Below are positions 25,152 to 33,756 of a stretch of DNA of 64,000 nt, piece after piece. The notes below the pieces were generated by a model that saw nothing but the letters and a program-made list of their open reading frames with translations, was not told the DNA's origin and did not search any database. The DNA lies in assembly GCA_022821965.1 (NCBI GenBank), contig JAJECN010000042.1:26822-90821 (forward strand), in the 5' to 3' direction. Numbering within the stretch: the stretch's first letter is position 1; each line of letters opens with the position of its first letter. This DNA comes from Candidatus Poribacteria bacterium (GTDB taxonomy: Bacteria > Poribacteria > WGA-4E > WGA-3G). The position numbers and the translations under genes are program-made.

Positions 25152-27212
25152 CTACCGTCCGCGACCTCCGCCACCGGTCATTCGACGCATCGTGGAAGCG
25201 GGATTTTGCATCATGCGTCGCCAATTTTCACTACGGCCACCACCGCCACCAGGTGCAAAACCACCTATAGCGACGACCTCTCCTTCAGCAAGCCCAGAGA
25301 TAACCTCGATTTTGTCGAAACTACTGACACCGGTCACGATAACTTGCGGGCGACCAGGTTGACCGTCTTCACCAACAATCCGCACCATCTTCCTGCCTCG
25401 CATGTCAAGGACTGCCTCAGGTGGAAGGGTGAGAATATCTATTTTGTTGACAGCTGAGATTTGAACAGTAGCGTTCATGCCGGGTTTGAGGAACGGTATC
25501 TTTGCATCTTCAGTCTCTGCCGGTTCGGGTTGTGCGGGTGCTTCCTCAAAAAATCCGCCGAAAAGTCCGCCCCAATCGTCTTCTTCATCAGCCTCCTCTG
25601 TTTTCGCAACAGACGTTTCTTCCGATGGCTGCGCGGGTGCTGGGTCCGGTGCAGGGGTTGGTGTTTGCGCAGCACCGTCATTTTCCGCTTGGCGTTGCTC
25701 GCGCATTGCCCGGAAACGTGCGCGCTGTTCATCCGTCATATTCGCCATATCGCCACGGAACCCGCCGCCCTGTCCTCTTCCACCCCCACGTCCGAAGCCT
25801 TGAGGTGATTGGGTAGCCTTGACGTTTTTCAACTCGGAGGTTACTTCAAAAGTCGTCACGTTCTGAATTGCTTGTCCCAGAGGAGCGATCTTCAAAACTT
25901 CCCCCTGAAACGGCGTATCGGGATAGGCTTCGACTGTGATGGTCACCGGTTGTCCTATCTCGACCTTGCCGATGTCGGTTTCATCAACCTCTGTTACGAC
26001 ATAGACAGTGTCAAGGTCTGCCATCGTGACAAGCGTCTGTCCTTCTTCTGAGGCGATTGAGGAGAGGCGTGAAGTAATCACCTGTCCTTCTTCAACCAGT
26101 TTTTCAAGGATCGTTCCAGAGATGGGTGCCTTGATGGTCGTATCGTTATACTCAATTTGACGGAGTTCCAGCTGCGTTTCACTGCGTTTGACCGATGAGC
26201 GTGCAGTCTCCAGATCGCGCTCCCTACGCTCAATCTGTTTTTGATTTGCCATCGTGAGTTTTAAAGACTCTTCAGCCTGTACAATCCGTTGCTTCTGAAG
26301 TTCAATATCCATATCCCGCGTGGCTTCAGCCTCAACCCGTTCTCTGGCGACTTCATGGTTAAATTCTGCCTTCCTAATATCGGCTTGTCCTAATTCAAGT
26401 TCAGCCTCAGTGGCGGGTTTTTCAACCAATTTCAGATTTTCTTCAGCAGATCGATGCCGCGCCTGTGCCGATTTAAGTTGTGCTTGTGAAGACTCTAATG
26501 CCGCTTGTGAAATGAGTTCTTTGTCGTAAAGTTTCTTATTTCTCTCATGTTCTGCCGTTACTAACTCTAAGTTTGCCTCTTCCTGCTCCAAGGAGTTTTT
26601 CGCGCGCTGCCTATTCTCCTCTCGGACCTCATCAGAAGTTAGCAGTTTATACCGAATGTTGGCAATTTTAAGACTGTTTTCAGCGTCTAACACACCGCGT
26701 GCATTCGCTATCTTTTCAAGACGGATCTGCTCCTTGAGTTGAACGAGTCGCTGCTCAGCTTCAGCGAGAGACTCCTGCCCTTGACGAATTTGGATTGCCG
26801 ACTGCTCTCTTTGGAGTTGGATGTCAATCTCCGCCTGCTGTAGGCGTGCTTCCGCGGATTTCAAATCGGCTTCAGCCTGTTCCAAACTAATCTGCACGTA
26901 GGTCGTTTCAATAACCGCAATGATTTCATCCTTCTCAACATAATCACCAGCATCAACCCTGAGTTCCAAGATTTTCCCACTGGCTTTGGAGCTGACCTTG
27001 ACGATATTCAAGGGTTTGATAGTACCCGTTGCATCGATTGTTACAGCGATGTCGCCTCGCGCTACCGTTGCCGTTTTTATGTCGGGTGCTTCAGCACTGT
27101 CTTTTCCGCCTGTTCCGGTAAATACGATGCGCCCTACAGCGACCGCAGCCACTACCAGTAGCACCACACCGACAATCGCAATAATTTTCCACTTCCCTAA
27201 TTTTCCTATCAT
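25152..27212 (-). CDS. MacA/HlyD-type membrane fusion protein with disordered insertion
   Basis: 686 residues from ATG 27212, 7 nt after AGGAGG. It begins with a membrane anchor (WKIIAIVGVVLLVVAAVAVG), then a lipoyl half-domain, a very long coiled-coil hairpin (about residues 95-360, E/Q/A/R-rich), the second lipoyl half and a beta-barrel. After about residue 470 an atypical Gly/Arg-rich, then Pro/Ala/Glu-rich stretch (GRGGGRGQGGGFRG; PTPAPDPAPAQPSE) of about 110 residues interrupts the usual membrane-proximal region. It ends with FAPGGGGGRSENW-type Gly-rich sequence. It works with the permease that follows. Confidence 0.85.
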   Translation of the reverse strand: MIGKLGKWKIIAIVGVVLLVVAAVAVGRIVFTGTGGKDSAEAPDIKTATVARGDIAVTIDATGTIKPLNIVKVSSKASGKILELRVDAGDYVEKDEIIAVIETTYVQISLEQAEADLKSAEARLQQAEIDIQLQREQSAIQIRQGQESLAEAEQRLVQLKEQIRLEKIANARGVLDAENSLKIANIRYKLLTSDEVREENRQRAKNSLEQEEANLELVTAEHERNKKLYDKELISQAALESSQAQLKSAQARHRSAEENLKLVEKPATEAELELGQADIRKAEFNHEVARERVEAEATRDMDIELQKQRIVQAEESLKLTMANQKQIERRERDLETARSSVKRSETQLELRQIEYNDTTIKAPISGTILEKLVEEGQVITSRLSSIASEEGQTLVTMADLDTVYVVTEVDETDIGKVEIGQPVTITVEAYPDTPFQGEVLKIAPLGQAIQNVTTFEVTSELKNVKATQSPQGFGRGGGRGQGGGFRGDMANMTDEQRARFRAMREQRQAENDGAAQTPTPAPDPAPAQPSEETSVAKTEEADEEDDWGGLFGGFFEEAPAQPEPAETEDAKIPFLKPGMNATVQISAVNKIDILTLPPEAVLDMRGRKMVRIVGEDGQPGRPQVIVTGVSSFDKIEVISGLAEGEVVAIGGFAPGGGGGRSENWRRMMQNPASTMRRMTGGGGRGR

Positions 27213-27333
27213 GGATCCCCCTCCTGATCTTATTAAAATAGTATGCCCTTTCGTGCCACCCTCATTCATGTGAAAGTGTTTAAGTTAGTCAGATCTGAAA
27301 GAGAAAAGTTCGGATTTCTGCTGCATTTGACTG

Positions 27334-28347
27334 CTACAACTGGGGCATATTGACAGCACTATCCCTGCGTTCGTGCATATTCTTTTCCATGGATTCAGGA
27401 TAACGATCCGGTAGATGTGAAACTTCGTTGAGTTTTTGGAGAGCGTCACCTTCAAGTCGCCACCTTGCTGCGCCGACGTTATCGCGCAAATGCTCCGCAT
27501 GTCTTGCGCCGACAATCACTGAAGTCATTGCACGTTGTTCAAGCACCCAACGGAGCGCAACTTGTGCCGGACTCTGTCCAAGTTCATGGGAAACATCAAG
27601 GAGTGTCTGCAACGTTTCATCGGCGTTGTCCGCAAAATAGCGTTCAGGATATGCCCATCCCTCTTCGGATCGTGTTCCACCTTGTGTGCGTTCACCGGGC
27701 TTGTACTTACCAGAAAGGAATCCACCCGCTAACGGGCTCCATACGACGACACCTAACCCTTTAAGTTCGCAGAGCGGCACGATCTCCTGTTCTATATCCC
27801 GCACAACGAGACTATATTGCGGTTGATAGCACGCAAACCGCGTCCAATTGTTCGTATCGCTGAGCCACAATGCTTCGGACAATCGCCACGCTTGGTAGTT
27901 ACTACATGCCGTATAGCGGACTTTCCCTTGACGGACGAGATCGTCCAATGCTTGAAGCATCTCCTCTAATGGGGTTTGCGAATCAACGTGGTGAATATAG
28001 TAAATGTCTACGTAATCCATCTGGAGGCGTTGAAGGCTATCGTCAATCGCCTGCATAATATGGACGCGGGACATCCCAGAATCGTTGGGACCGGTGCCCA
28101 TCGGATTGAAAAATTTGGTTGCGACAACCGCATCGCGTCGCCTACCTTTGAGTGCCTTCCCAAGCAGAACTTCGGATTCGCCATCACCATAAGAATTGGC
28201 AGTATCAAAAAAATTAACACCCGCGTCCAAAGCGAGATCTACCATACGGTTCGCCTCTGCTTCGTCGGCACCGTGCCCAAAGGTCATCGTGCCTAAACAG
28301 ATTTCAGACACTTTAAGTCCACTCTTTCCCAGTCGTCTATATTCCAC
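27334..28347 (-). CDS. Aldo/keto reductase, GTG start
   Basis: 337 residues from GTG 28347, 7 nt after GGAGG. The tetrad is in place: Asp and Tyr in FFDTANSYGDGESE, Lys in VATKFFNP, His in YYIHHVD. The C-terminal cofactor segment VIVGARHAEHLRDN matches NADPH-binding aldo/keto reductases. It resembles the enzyme at 62854-63855 throughout. A 155-bp family-A repeat lies directly upstream of its ribosome site, so its promoter probably sits within or beyond that repeat. Confidence 0.88.
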   Translation of the reverse strand: MEYRRLGKSGLKVSEICLGTMTFGHGADEAEANRMVDLALDAGVNFFDTANSYGDGESEVLLGKALKGRRRDAVVATKFFNPMGTGPNDSGMSRVHIMQAIDDSLQRLQMDYVDIYYIHHVDSQTPLEEMLQALDDLVRQGKVRYTACSNYQAWRLSEALWLSDTNNWTRFACYQPQYSLVVRDIEQEIVPLCELKGLGVVVWSPLAGGFLSGKYKPGERTQGGTRSEEGWAYPERYFADNADETLQTLLDVSHELGQSPAQVALRWVLEQRAMTSVIVGARHAEHLRDNVGAARWRLEGDALQKLNEVSHLPDRYPESMEKNMHERRDSAVNMPQL

Positions 28348-28362
28348 GCTTTTTCCTCCGTT

Positions 28363-28520
28363 TTAACCCAAGTTGCTACTAACGAGTTTTTGAACATTTT
28401 AAGAAGATTCTTCAGGTGTTTCCCTACCTCGTAGGGGTAATATATCTATAGAAACAGCGTCCCTAAGCAACTGCACCCTGTAGGGGTGCTATGTCTATGC
28501 ATACGTGGCAACTTGCGTCG
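28363..28520. repeat. Repeat family A, copy 1 (MITE-like)
   Basis: About 155 bp, nearly identical to 48038-48193. It begins TTAACCCAAGTTGC and ends GCAACTTGCGT, imperfect terminal inverted repeats. Inside are two direct units of the form TAGGGGT-N2-TATRTCTAT. No coding capacity. It lies between the aldo/keto reductase start and the nuclease stop. Confidence 0.75.
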
Positions 28521-28530
28521 TTTTAGTAGG

Positions 28531-30249
28531 CTAAATGTTTCCGAGTGGCTTTGCCTTTTCAGCAACTTCCAAAATACTATCTAATACTTGGGTGACTTCA
28601 GGATCAATCTGGTCTGCTGGTACATACTGGACTAAAGTGTGATAATTTGTTTTTTGCATGAGGTTTGGTAATTCTAATTTGTTAAAAAAAGAGGTAAACA
28701 GTGGTTCAAGAAAGTCAGTACTTACCTTTGTATCCGGGGACCACGGTGACCCCTTACCAAGCGTCCTAAGCGCGTCCTCAATTTCCGTAATTGTATCCTG
28801 CATTATAGGTAACCATACAGACACCTTATTCCCCGCAAATAGAGGACCAACAGCTTGCTCTTCTGCCTCTGATCGTGCCCAGTCAATAAGAATTTCTTTA
28901 CTAGATACAATGTAATTCTCAATTTCGCACCGTTTCCAAGCATATTCGACTAATTCGGGACGCGCCTGAAGTTCATCTGAAATTCGATCGAAGAGACAGA
29001 ACCCAACAAGATCAGCCTTCGCTTCTTTCAATCCATAAAAACGATCACGGGCCCTTGTCGGTTGATTAGCAACGTAGTCTGTATAAGGACGCTCCAATAC
29101 AGACGCAGCAGGGTGAGAAAGCTTCTCTGCAAATGCACGCAAGATTGCAAGATCCGTTGAACCTTCAAGATAGAGGACCCAGCCCCTTTGCTGCGCCTGA
29201 TAATACTGCTCAAAACCGATTGTCCTGAGCGATTTTAATAACTGGCTACCCCGATCATTAATTCGATGGGGTGTGCCAAGAAAGGCAATAACAACATCAC
29301 GGTCTGCTGCCTCGTTTAGAATAACCTCAGAATGGCTGGCAGCAACGATTTGACTACCATGTTCAGTTGCTGAATCCGTAAGCATCTGGTAAATCTGCCG
29401 CTGTCGAAGAATCTCAAGATGGGCATCTGGTTCATCAAGTAGAAGAACTGATCCGGGATGTGCAGCGATATAGGCGAGCAGCAGTAAGGTTTGTTGCAAG
29501 CCACGCCCTGATGAGGAGAGGTCTAACGAAATCCCAGACGTGTCACGATAGGTCATTGCGATCTCACCACGCTCCAGAATGTAATCCGGCTTATCAAGTT
29601 GCACACCGAACAATTCGTCAATCTGCTCACAGAGTTCCTGCCATTTTTGGGCATCCTGTGAAATCTGATAGCAGAGATTACGCAAAACCTCTGCTGTCCG
29701 TCCCTCTCCGATTCGGACATTGATCGCCCCGGGGTCAAGTCGTGTTTCATTGGAAGCAAGTCCAGACATTGCGGGAAGGAAGGCAACAGAAAGGTTCTCT
29801 GCCTCGTCAGGAATAGGCATCCGATTAGACACTTTTCCATCCTGTTCCGATGTTCTCAATGGGCGGCAGTAAAAAGATTCCTGATTGGCATAATCAAATT
29901 CCAAACCACACTTCCATGCCCTGCGATCTGTAACGCCTTCAACGATAATATCTATCCGAACATTTTGCGGATCACGAACTTGTAAATCTCGCCAGAGCAA
30001 TCGTGCACTCGGCACAGGAACGGAAATGAGATCAAGTCGGTTAATAGCAACACCCGGACGCTTTTCAGGGTTTGTGCTTCCTTTGCGGTTCTCATTCCAC
30101 CGCTTGAGTCCTATCTCCCACAAAGCGAGTGCTTGTAACGCTGTCGTCTTACCGGAGTTATTTGGACCGATGAAGACAACAGGATTCCCCAATTCAATCT
30201 CAACTTTGCCAAAGTTTTTGAAATTACGACAGATTAGTTTCGTTAACAT
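28531..30249 (-). CDS. OLD-family ATP-dependent nuclease (AAA plus TOPRIM)
   Basis: 572 residues. The N-terminal half is an SMC/ABC-like ATPase: Walker A GPNNSGKTT (28-36), signature-like LSSSGRGLQQTLLL, Walker B VLLLDEPDAHLE and a switch His in VAASHSEVI. The C-terminal half looks TOPRIM-like: LYLEGSTDLAIL supplies the conserved Glu and LVGFCLFDRISDE the Asp residues, with a helical tail. The family includes phage P2 OLD and GajA. No UvrD-like or other partner is adjacent, so it would be a stand-alone member. Defence or DNA repair is the usual role. Repeat clusters lie on both sides. Confidence 0.85.
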   Translation of the reverse strand: MLTKLICRNFKNFGKVEIELGNPVVFIGPNNSGKTTALQALALWEIGLKRWNENRKGSTNPEKRPGVAINRLDLISVPVPSARLLWRDLQVRDPQNVRIDIIVEGVTDRRAWKCGLEFDYANQESFYCRPLRTSEQDGKVSNRMPIPDEAENLSVAFLPAMSGLASNETRLDPGAINVRIGEGRTAEVLRNLCYQISQDAQKWQELCEQIDELFGVQLDKPDYILERGEIAMTYRDTSGISLDLSSSGRGLQQTLLLLAYIAAHPGSVLLLDEPDAHLEILRQRQIYQMLTDSATEHGSQIVAASHSEVILNEAADRDVVIAFLGTPHRINDRGSQLLKSLRTIGFEQYYQAQQRGWVLYLEGSTDLAILRAFAEKLSHPAASVLERPYTDYVANQPTRARDRFYGLKEAKADLVGFCLFDRISDELQARPELVEYAWKRCEIENYIVSSKEILIDWARSEAEEQAVGPLFAGNKVSVWLPIMQDTITEIEDALRTLGKGSPWSPDTKVSTDFLEPLFTSFFNKLELPNLMQKTNYHTLVQYVPADQIDPEVTQVLDSILEVAEKAKPLGNI

Positions 30250-30307
30250 TTTTGCTTCAAAGGAATGCTATGGTAACGTGAGTTCGATAATAAAAACCTG
30301 AGGCAAT
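30250..30307. other. Upstream spacer of the OLD-type gene
   Basis: Short spacer before the repeat cluster. With the two repeats that follow, the whole gap to 30684 holds no gene. A promoter could not be singled out. Confidence 0.4.
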
Positions 30308-30537
30308 GTAGGTTGGGTTGAACGGATCACCTCAGAACGCTTGTCCATCAAAAAACACTACTTGCCCTGGACAACTAACAGTATCAAGATACCGAGTGAA
30401 ACCCAACGATTTTCCGATAAGGTTTCGCGTATGACGTTGGGTTTCACTATGTTTTTCGGACATAAGCGGACATATTCGATTTGACTCGTCTTTGAGGGAC
30501 GACATCGAATTTTTTATCCCCGTTCAACCCAACCTAC
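30308..30537. repeat. Nested-palindrome element (repeat family C, full copy)
   Basis: Perfect 18-bp inverted ends, GTAGGTTGGGTTGAACGG (30308-30325) and its complement (30520-30537), enclose about 190 bp. Inside lies a second perfect 14-bp inverted repeat, AGTGAAACCCAACG (30395-30408) and CGTTGGGTTTCACT (30435-30448). No coding sequence. Other copies at 12237, 38690 and 51211 are shorter or diverged. Confidence 0.75.
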
Positions 30538-30569
30538 GGTGATACTTAAATCTTTTATCGAATTCACGT

Positions 30570-30682
30570 TATGGTAAACCTATAATTAGTTCAACATTGC
30601 GAGGCGAGGTTCCAAACCTCGCCAGCGAAGGTGAGGAGCCTGCTCGTCGAATAACCGTCCATACATTCCAGATTTCAACTAC
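30570..30682 (+). repeat. Repeat family B, copy 1
   Basis: Starts TATGGTAAACC and continues with AATTAGTTCAACATTGCG and a GGCGAGG...CCTCGCC hairpin, like the copy at 47832-47950. The right end is diverged. Abuts the stop of the following oxidoreductase gene. Confidence 0.65.
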
Positions 30683-30684
30683 TC

Positions 30685-31731
30685 TTACATAACAGGGACA
30701 GTCTCGCCTTCCGAACGGAGTCCCGCCTCGTAGACCTTCATCACTTCCAGTGCAAACTCAAGCGACCCTTGCTCTGCCGATTTGCCCTCCAGGATGCAAT
30801 CACAGAAATATCGCATCTCTTGATAGAACCCTTGCACAAAAAGCCCTTTGTTCTCAAGCGTGCCGAGACTATATTGCGGTTCCCAGACGATGGCACCGCT
30901 ATCAAAGCCTTCAGGCACATAACTGGTACTACCGCTATAATTGAAAGGCATGCCGCGTTGTAGCAGCACACGGTTATTGTTCCGAATTTCGGCGTGGCAC
31001 CCATCTCCGAAGAATTGATACAGTTCGGAAGGCTGTCCGTGCCTGGCACCATCCGCCAAATGAAAGTTTCCGAGTGCCCCGCTTTCGTATTCCAAGATGC
31101 ACGCGCCACCGCCCCGCTGCCCTCGGCGAACGGTCACAGCGGAAACCTTCCCGCCGACAGCCACAAACAACGACAATGGATGACACCCGTTTTGGAGCCA
31201 ATTCGTATGCTCTTTCTCACGCAGCACACGCTTTCCATCGCTCGGTATCTGCATCGGGTAGACCCCTAAAATACTTCGCAAGGGACCGTATTCGTCAGTT
31301 GCGAAAATCTCAATAATCTTCTGTGTAGCGGGCATGAACGCCTTTTTAAATCCGACAACAACGACGCGATCCTTCCGGTGCTGAATCATTTCCCTAACTT
31401 CATCAGCGAACATCCCCGGTGGCTTTTCCATCCAGACATGCATCCCCGCATCCAGTGCTTCGCAAGCCAATTCGGGATGAAGACGCGGCGGCGCGCAGAG
31501 AAAGATAGCATCCAATTCTTCGTTGCGAAACATCTCCGCCATACTCGGATAACACGCCTTAACAGCGTATTGCTCGGCAGTGATACGGGCACGGTCGATA
31601 TCAAGATCGCACAACGCCTTAAGCCGAATCGGGAGAAACGTCAGTGTCGGTAAAATATTGCGATAACTGTGTGAACCCACCCCAACGACAGCAACATTTA
31701 GCCGCTTCTCAAACTCTCTTTGATAACTCAT
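30685..31731 (-). CDS. Gfo/Idh/MocA-family oxidoreductase
   Basis: 348 residues. [13 protein letters not shown] is a somewhat altered Rossmann motif. The EKP signature is [13 protein letters not shown]. The C-terminal domain contains [14 protein letters not shown], where His occupies the usual catalytic place. Probably NAD(P)-dependent oxidation of a sugar or cyclitol. It stands alone on its strand, with family-B and family-C repeats downstream and the S10 peptidase about 100 bp upstream. Confidence 0.82.
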   Translation of the reverse strand: MSYQREFEKRLNVAVVGVGSHSYRNILPTLTFLPIRLKALCDLDIDRARITAEQYAVKACYPSMAEMFRNEELDAIFLCAPPRLHPELACEALDAGMHVWMEKPPGMFADEVREMIQHRKDRVVVVGFKKAFMPATQKIIEIFATDEYGPLRSILGVYPMQIPSDGKRVLREKEHTNWLQNGCHPLSLFVAVGGKVSAVTVRRGQRGGGACILEYESGALGNFHLADGARHGQPSELYQFFGDGCHAEIRNNNRVLLQRGMPFNYSGSTSYVPEGFDSGAIVWEPQYSLGTLENKGLFVQGFYQEMRYFCDCILEGKSAEQGSLEFALEVMKVYEAGLRSEGETVPVM

Positions 31732-31832
31732 ATTTTTAACTTACCTTGCGGTTTGGTCAGGTAAACTGGGGATTCGATGTTCCTTCTTTGGGACACTTCG
31801 CAACTTTGAAACTTCCGTCTAAGGCATAGGGG

Positions 31833-33311
31833 TTACGAAAGCACATCGTCAAGGAACGCGTCCAAATCGTCTTTCATTTTTTCCAATTCCGCTTGGTCAA
31901 TGTACATCATGTGCCCCGCCTGATAGTAAGCCATCGTGATGTTATCCTGTAAGGATTCATCAAGTCCGAGGTGACTGAAAGTATACTCCGATGCCAGAAA
32001 CGGTGTTGCTAAGTCGTAATAGCCGTTTGCGACAAAAACCTTCAGAGCAGGATTGACAGTCATCGCCTGGCGAAGTGTGTCGGCAACGTTGACGTATTCG
32101 TTTTGATGGTCGCTGTAGTCCCACGGATGAACACGCCGACTTAAAATCTCATAAGGTAAATCGGATTCAAATTCAAGTTCGCCGCGAACGTAATTGTTGA
32201 GCGCAGCAGTATATGCACCTTGCACCACAGCGGAACTCGGATCATACTCATAATTTTCACCTGCGGAATCGCGGTCAATTCCCTTGTAACGGCTATCGAA
32301 ACGTCCAACTGTGCGTCCCTCATCTCGGAGCAGCTCCTTGCAGAATCGCGCAATATTAATCCGCAAGTCCGTCCGTTCAAGGTATTCCGATGTCAGTCCG
32401 GTATATTTTGCGAGTTGTTGAACGATGTTCGCACGTTGATCGGCGGTTATATCACTCCCCTGCATCAAGGCAATGGTGTAATCACCAGTCGCGAACGCTC
32501 TTACTTCGTCCATGAACGCCTCAAATTCGGTATCAATTCCGTCTAATCTGTCATGATAAAGTGCAGTCGCTGCATAAGTCGGTAGGTAGAGGATATAGGG
32601 AAGATCGTTGCCCGGTGCAAACCGAATCGTCTGAAAGTTAAGCACAACCGAAACCAGCATAATGGCATTGAGGTAAGTACCGTGCCGTCCCTGAAGATAC
32701 CCCGCAAGTCCGCTTGCCCGCGTTGTTCCATAACTTTCACCGATGAGGAGTTTAGGGGACCCCCAACGTTTGTAGCGTCCCAAATAGAGCAGGATAAAAT
32801 CACCAACCGATTCAATATCCCTTTTGAACCCGTGGAATTGCTTTGCCTCTTCACCGGGAACCGCTCTGCTGAATCCAGTACTGACGGGATCGATAAAGAC
32901 GAGATCGGTTTTGTCCAAAATAGAACATTCATTATTGGTTAGCGCATAAGGCGGTTGCGGCAATTCGCCATCTTCATCAGGTTTGACACACCGAGGTCCG
33001 AGGACACCCAGATGTAGCCACACTGAGGACGACCCAGGACCACCGTTAAAGGAGAACGTTATCGGACGTTTAGACGCATCTTCCACATCGTCACGCGTAT
33101 AGGCGATAAAGAAAACAGAGGCTTTCGGTTTTTCCCCTTCCTTGTCGATCTCCTCTTTCAGAACAAGCGTCCCTGTTGTCGCCGTATAGCGAATCTCTTC
33201 GCCATTAATCGTAGCGGTGTGGTGTGTAACTGAGATCTTATCTTCAGGTATCTCGGGTTTTTTTTCCTCATCTTTCGTCTCTTCAGACTCTTTTTTCTCT
33301 TCTTGACTCAT
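31833..33311 (-). CDS. Serine carboxypeptidase (S10 family) without signal peptide
   Basis: 492 residues from ATG 33311, after a GAGAGGGAG ribosome site; the longer reading to 33488 lacks one. The triad is visible: Ser in IGESYGTTRA, Asp in VANGYYDLATP and His in QAGHMMYI. The oxyanion motif is NGGPGSSS. The N-terminus is very charged (MSQEEKKESEETKDEEKK) and no signal peptide is seen, although S10 peptidases are mostly secreted. It would remove C-terminal residues from peptides, here apparently in the cytoplasm unless exported by another route. Confidence 0.88.
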   Translation of the reverse strand: MSQEEKKESEETKDEEKKPEIPEDKISVTHHTATINGEEIRYTATTGTLVLKEEIDKEGEKPKASVFFIAYTRDDVEDASKRPITFSFNGGPGSSSVWLHLGVLGPRCVKPDEDGELPQPPYALTNNECSILDKTDLVFIDPVSTGFSRAVPGEEAKQFHGFKRDIESVGDFILLYLGRYKRWGSPKLLIGESYGTTRASGLAGYLQGRHGTYLNAIMLVSVVLNFQTIRFAPGNDLPYILYLPTYAATALYHDRLDGIDTEFEAFMDEVRAFATGDYTIALMQGSDITADQRANIVQQLAKYTGLTSEYLERTDLRINIARFCKELLRDEGRTVGRFDSRYKGIDRDSAGENYEYDPSSAVVQGAYTAALNNYVRGELEFESDLPYEILSRRVHPWDYSDHQNEYVNVADTLRQAMTVNPALKVFVANGYYDLATPFLASEYTFSHLGLDESLQDNITMAYYQAGHMMYIDQAELEKMKDDLDAFLDDVLS

Positions 33312-33708
33312 ACTGAACTCCCTCTCTGATTTTTTGATTGGCAAGACTTGGATACATTGCCTTATTGAACGCATTATAGCATATTTCGCAAAAACAGGTA
33401 TCATAAAAATCATATCTTCTGCAGGAGCGATCTCATACACTGTCGCCCCGCTGATACTTACATTTGCGGACAGACTGCAGTTTCTCATCGGGAGAATATA
33501 TTAAAGTCCCCCTGATAAGGGGGGTTTAGGGGGTTTCCACAACACAAAATCCGCGCAATCCGTGTCATCCGCGACAATCCGCGATTCAGACAAGAACATA
33601 AACATACCGCTTTTACAAGGTTGTATTTCTTCATCAACATCCATCCCGTAAATCCTATAAACCTGCAATCCTGATTCTGACAAAGACCAACTCCTTACCC
33701 TAAAATAT
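33312..33708. other. Intergenic region with AATCC-type short repeats
   Basis: No convincing gene. Near 33500-33535 there are C- and G-runs (CCCCCTGATAAGGGGGGTTT) able to pair. From 33545 to 33690 several AATCCGCG and AATCCTGATTC-like units recur in loosely tandem order, ending CAATCCTGATTCTGACAAAG. The same wording is found at 35425-35465. Confidence 0.5.
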
Positions 33709-33736
33709 TTGACATAATCTCAAAATGTGCTAAACT
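33709..33736 (+). promoter_or_regulatory. Sigma-70-type promoter for the oxidoreductase gene
   Basis: TTGACA (33709-33714) and TAAACT (33731-33736), spacing 16 bp, followed by AAAGGAG just before the ATG at 33757. The start of transcription would be near 33743, leaving a very short leader. Confidence 0.55.
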
Positions 33737-33756
33737 CTATACAAAGGAGAAATACA

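Noticed and set aside
25461..25816. Several open frames on both strands
   Set aside because: They overlap the Gly/Pro/Glu-rich insertion of the membrane fusion protein, have no ribosome sites and resemble no family.
20840..30249. Idea that the toxin-antitoxin pair and OLD-type nuclease form one defence island
   Set aside because: They are 7 kb apart with metabolic and transport genes between them on different strands; no other defence gene is present.
33545..33690. Short AATCC-type repeats considered as a CRISPR array
   Set aside because: Units are too short and irregular, without spacers of constant length, and no cas gene is present.
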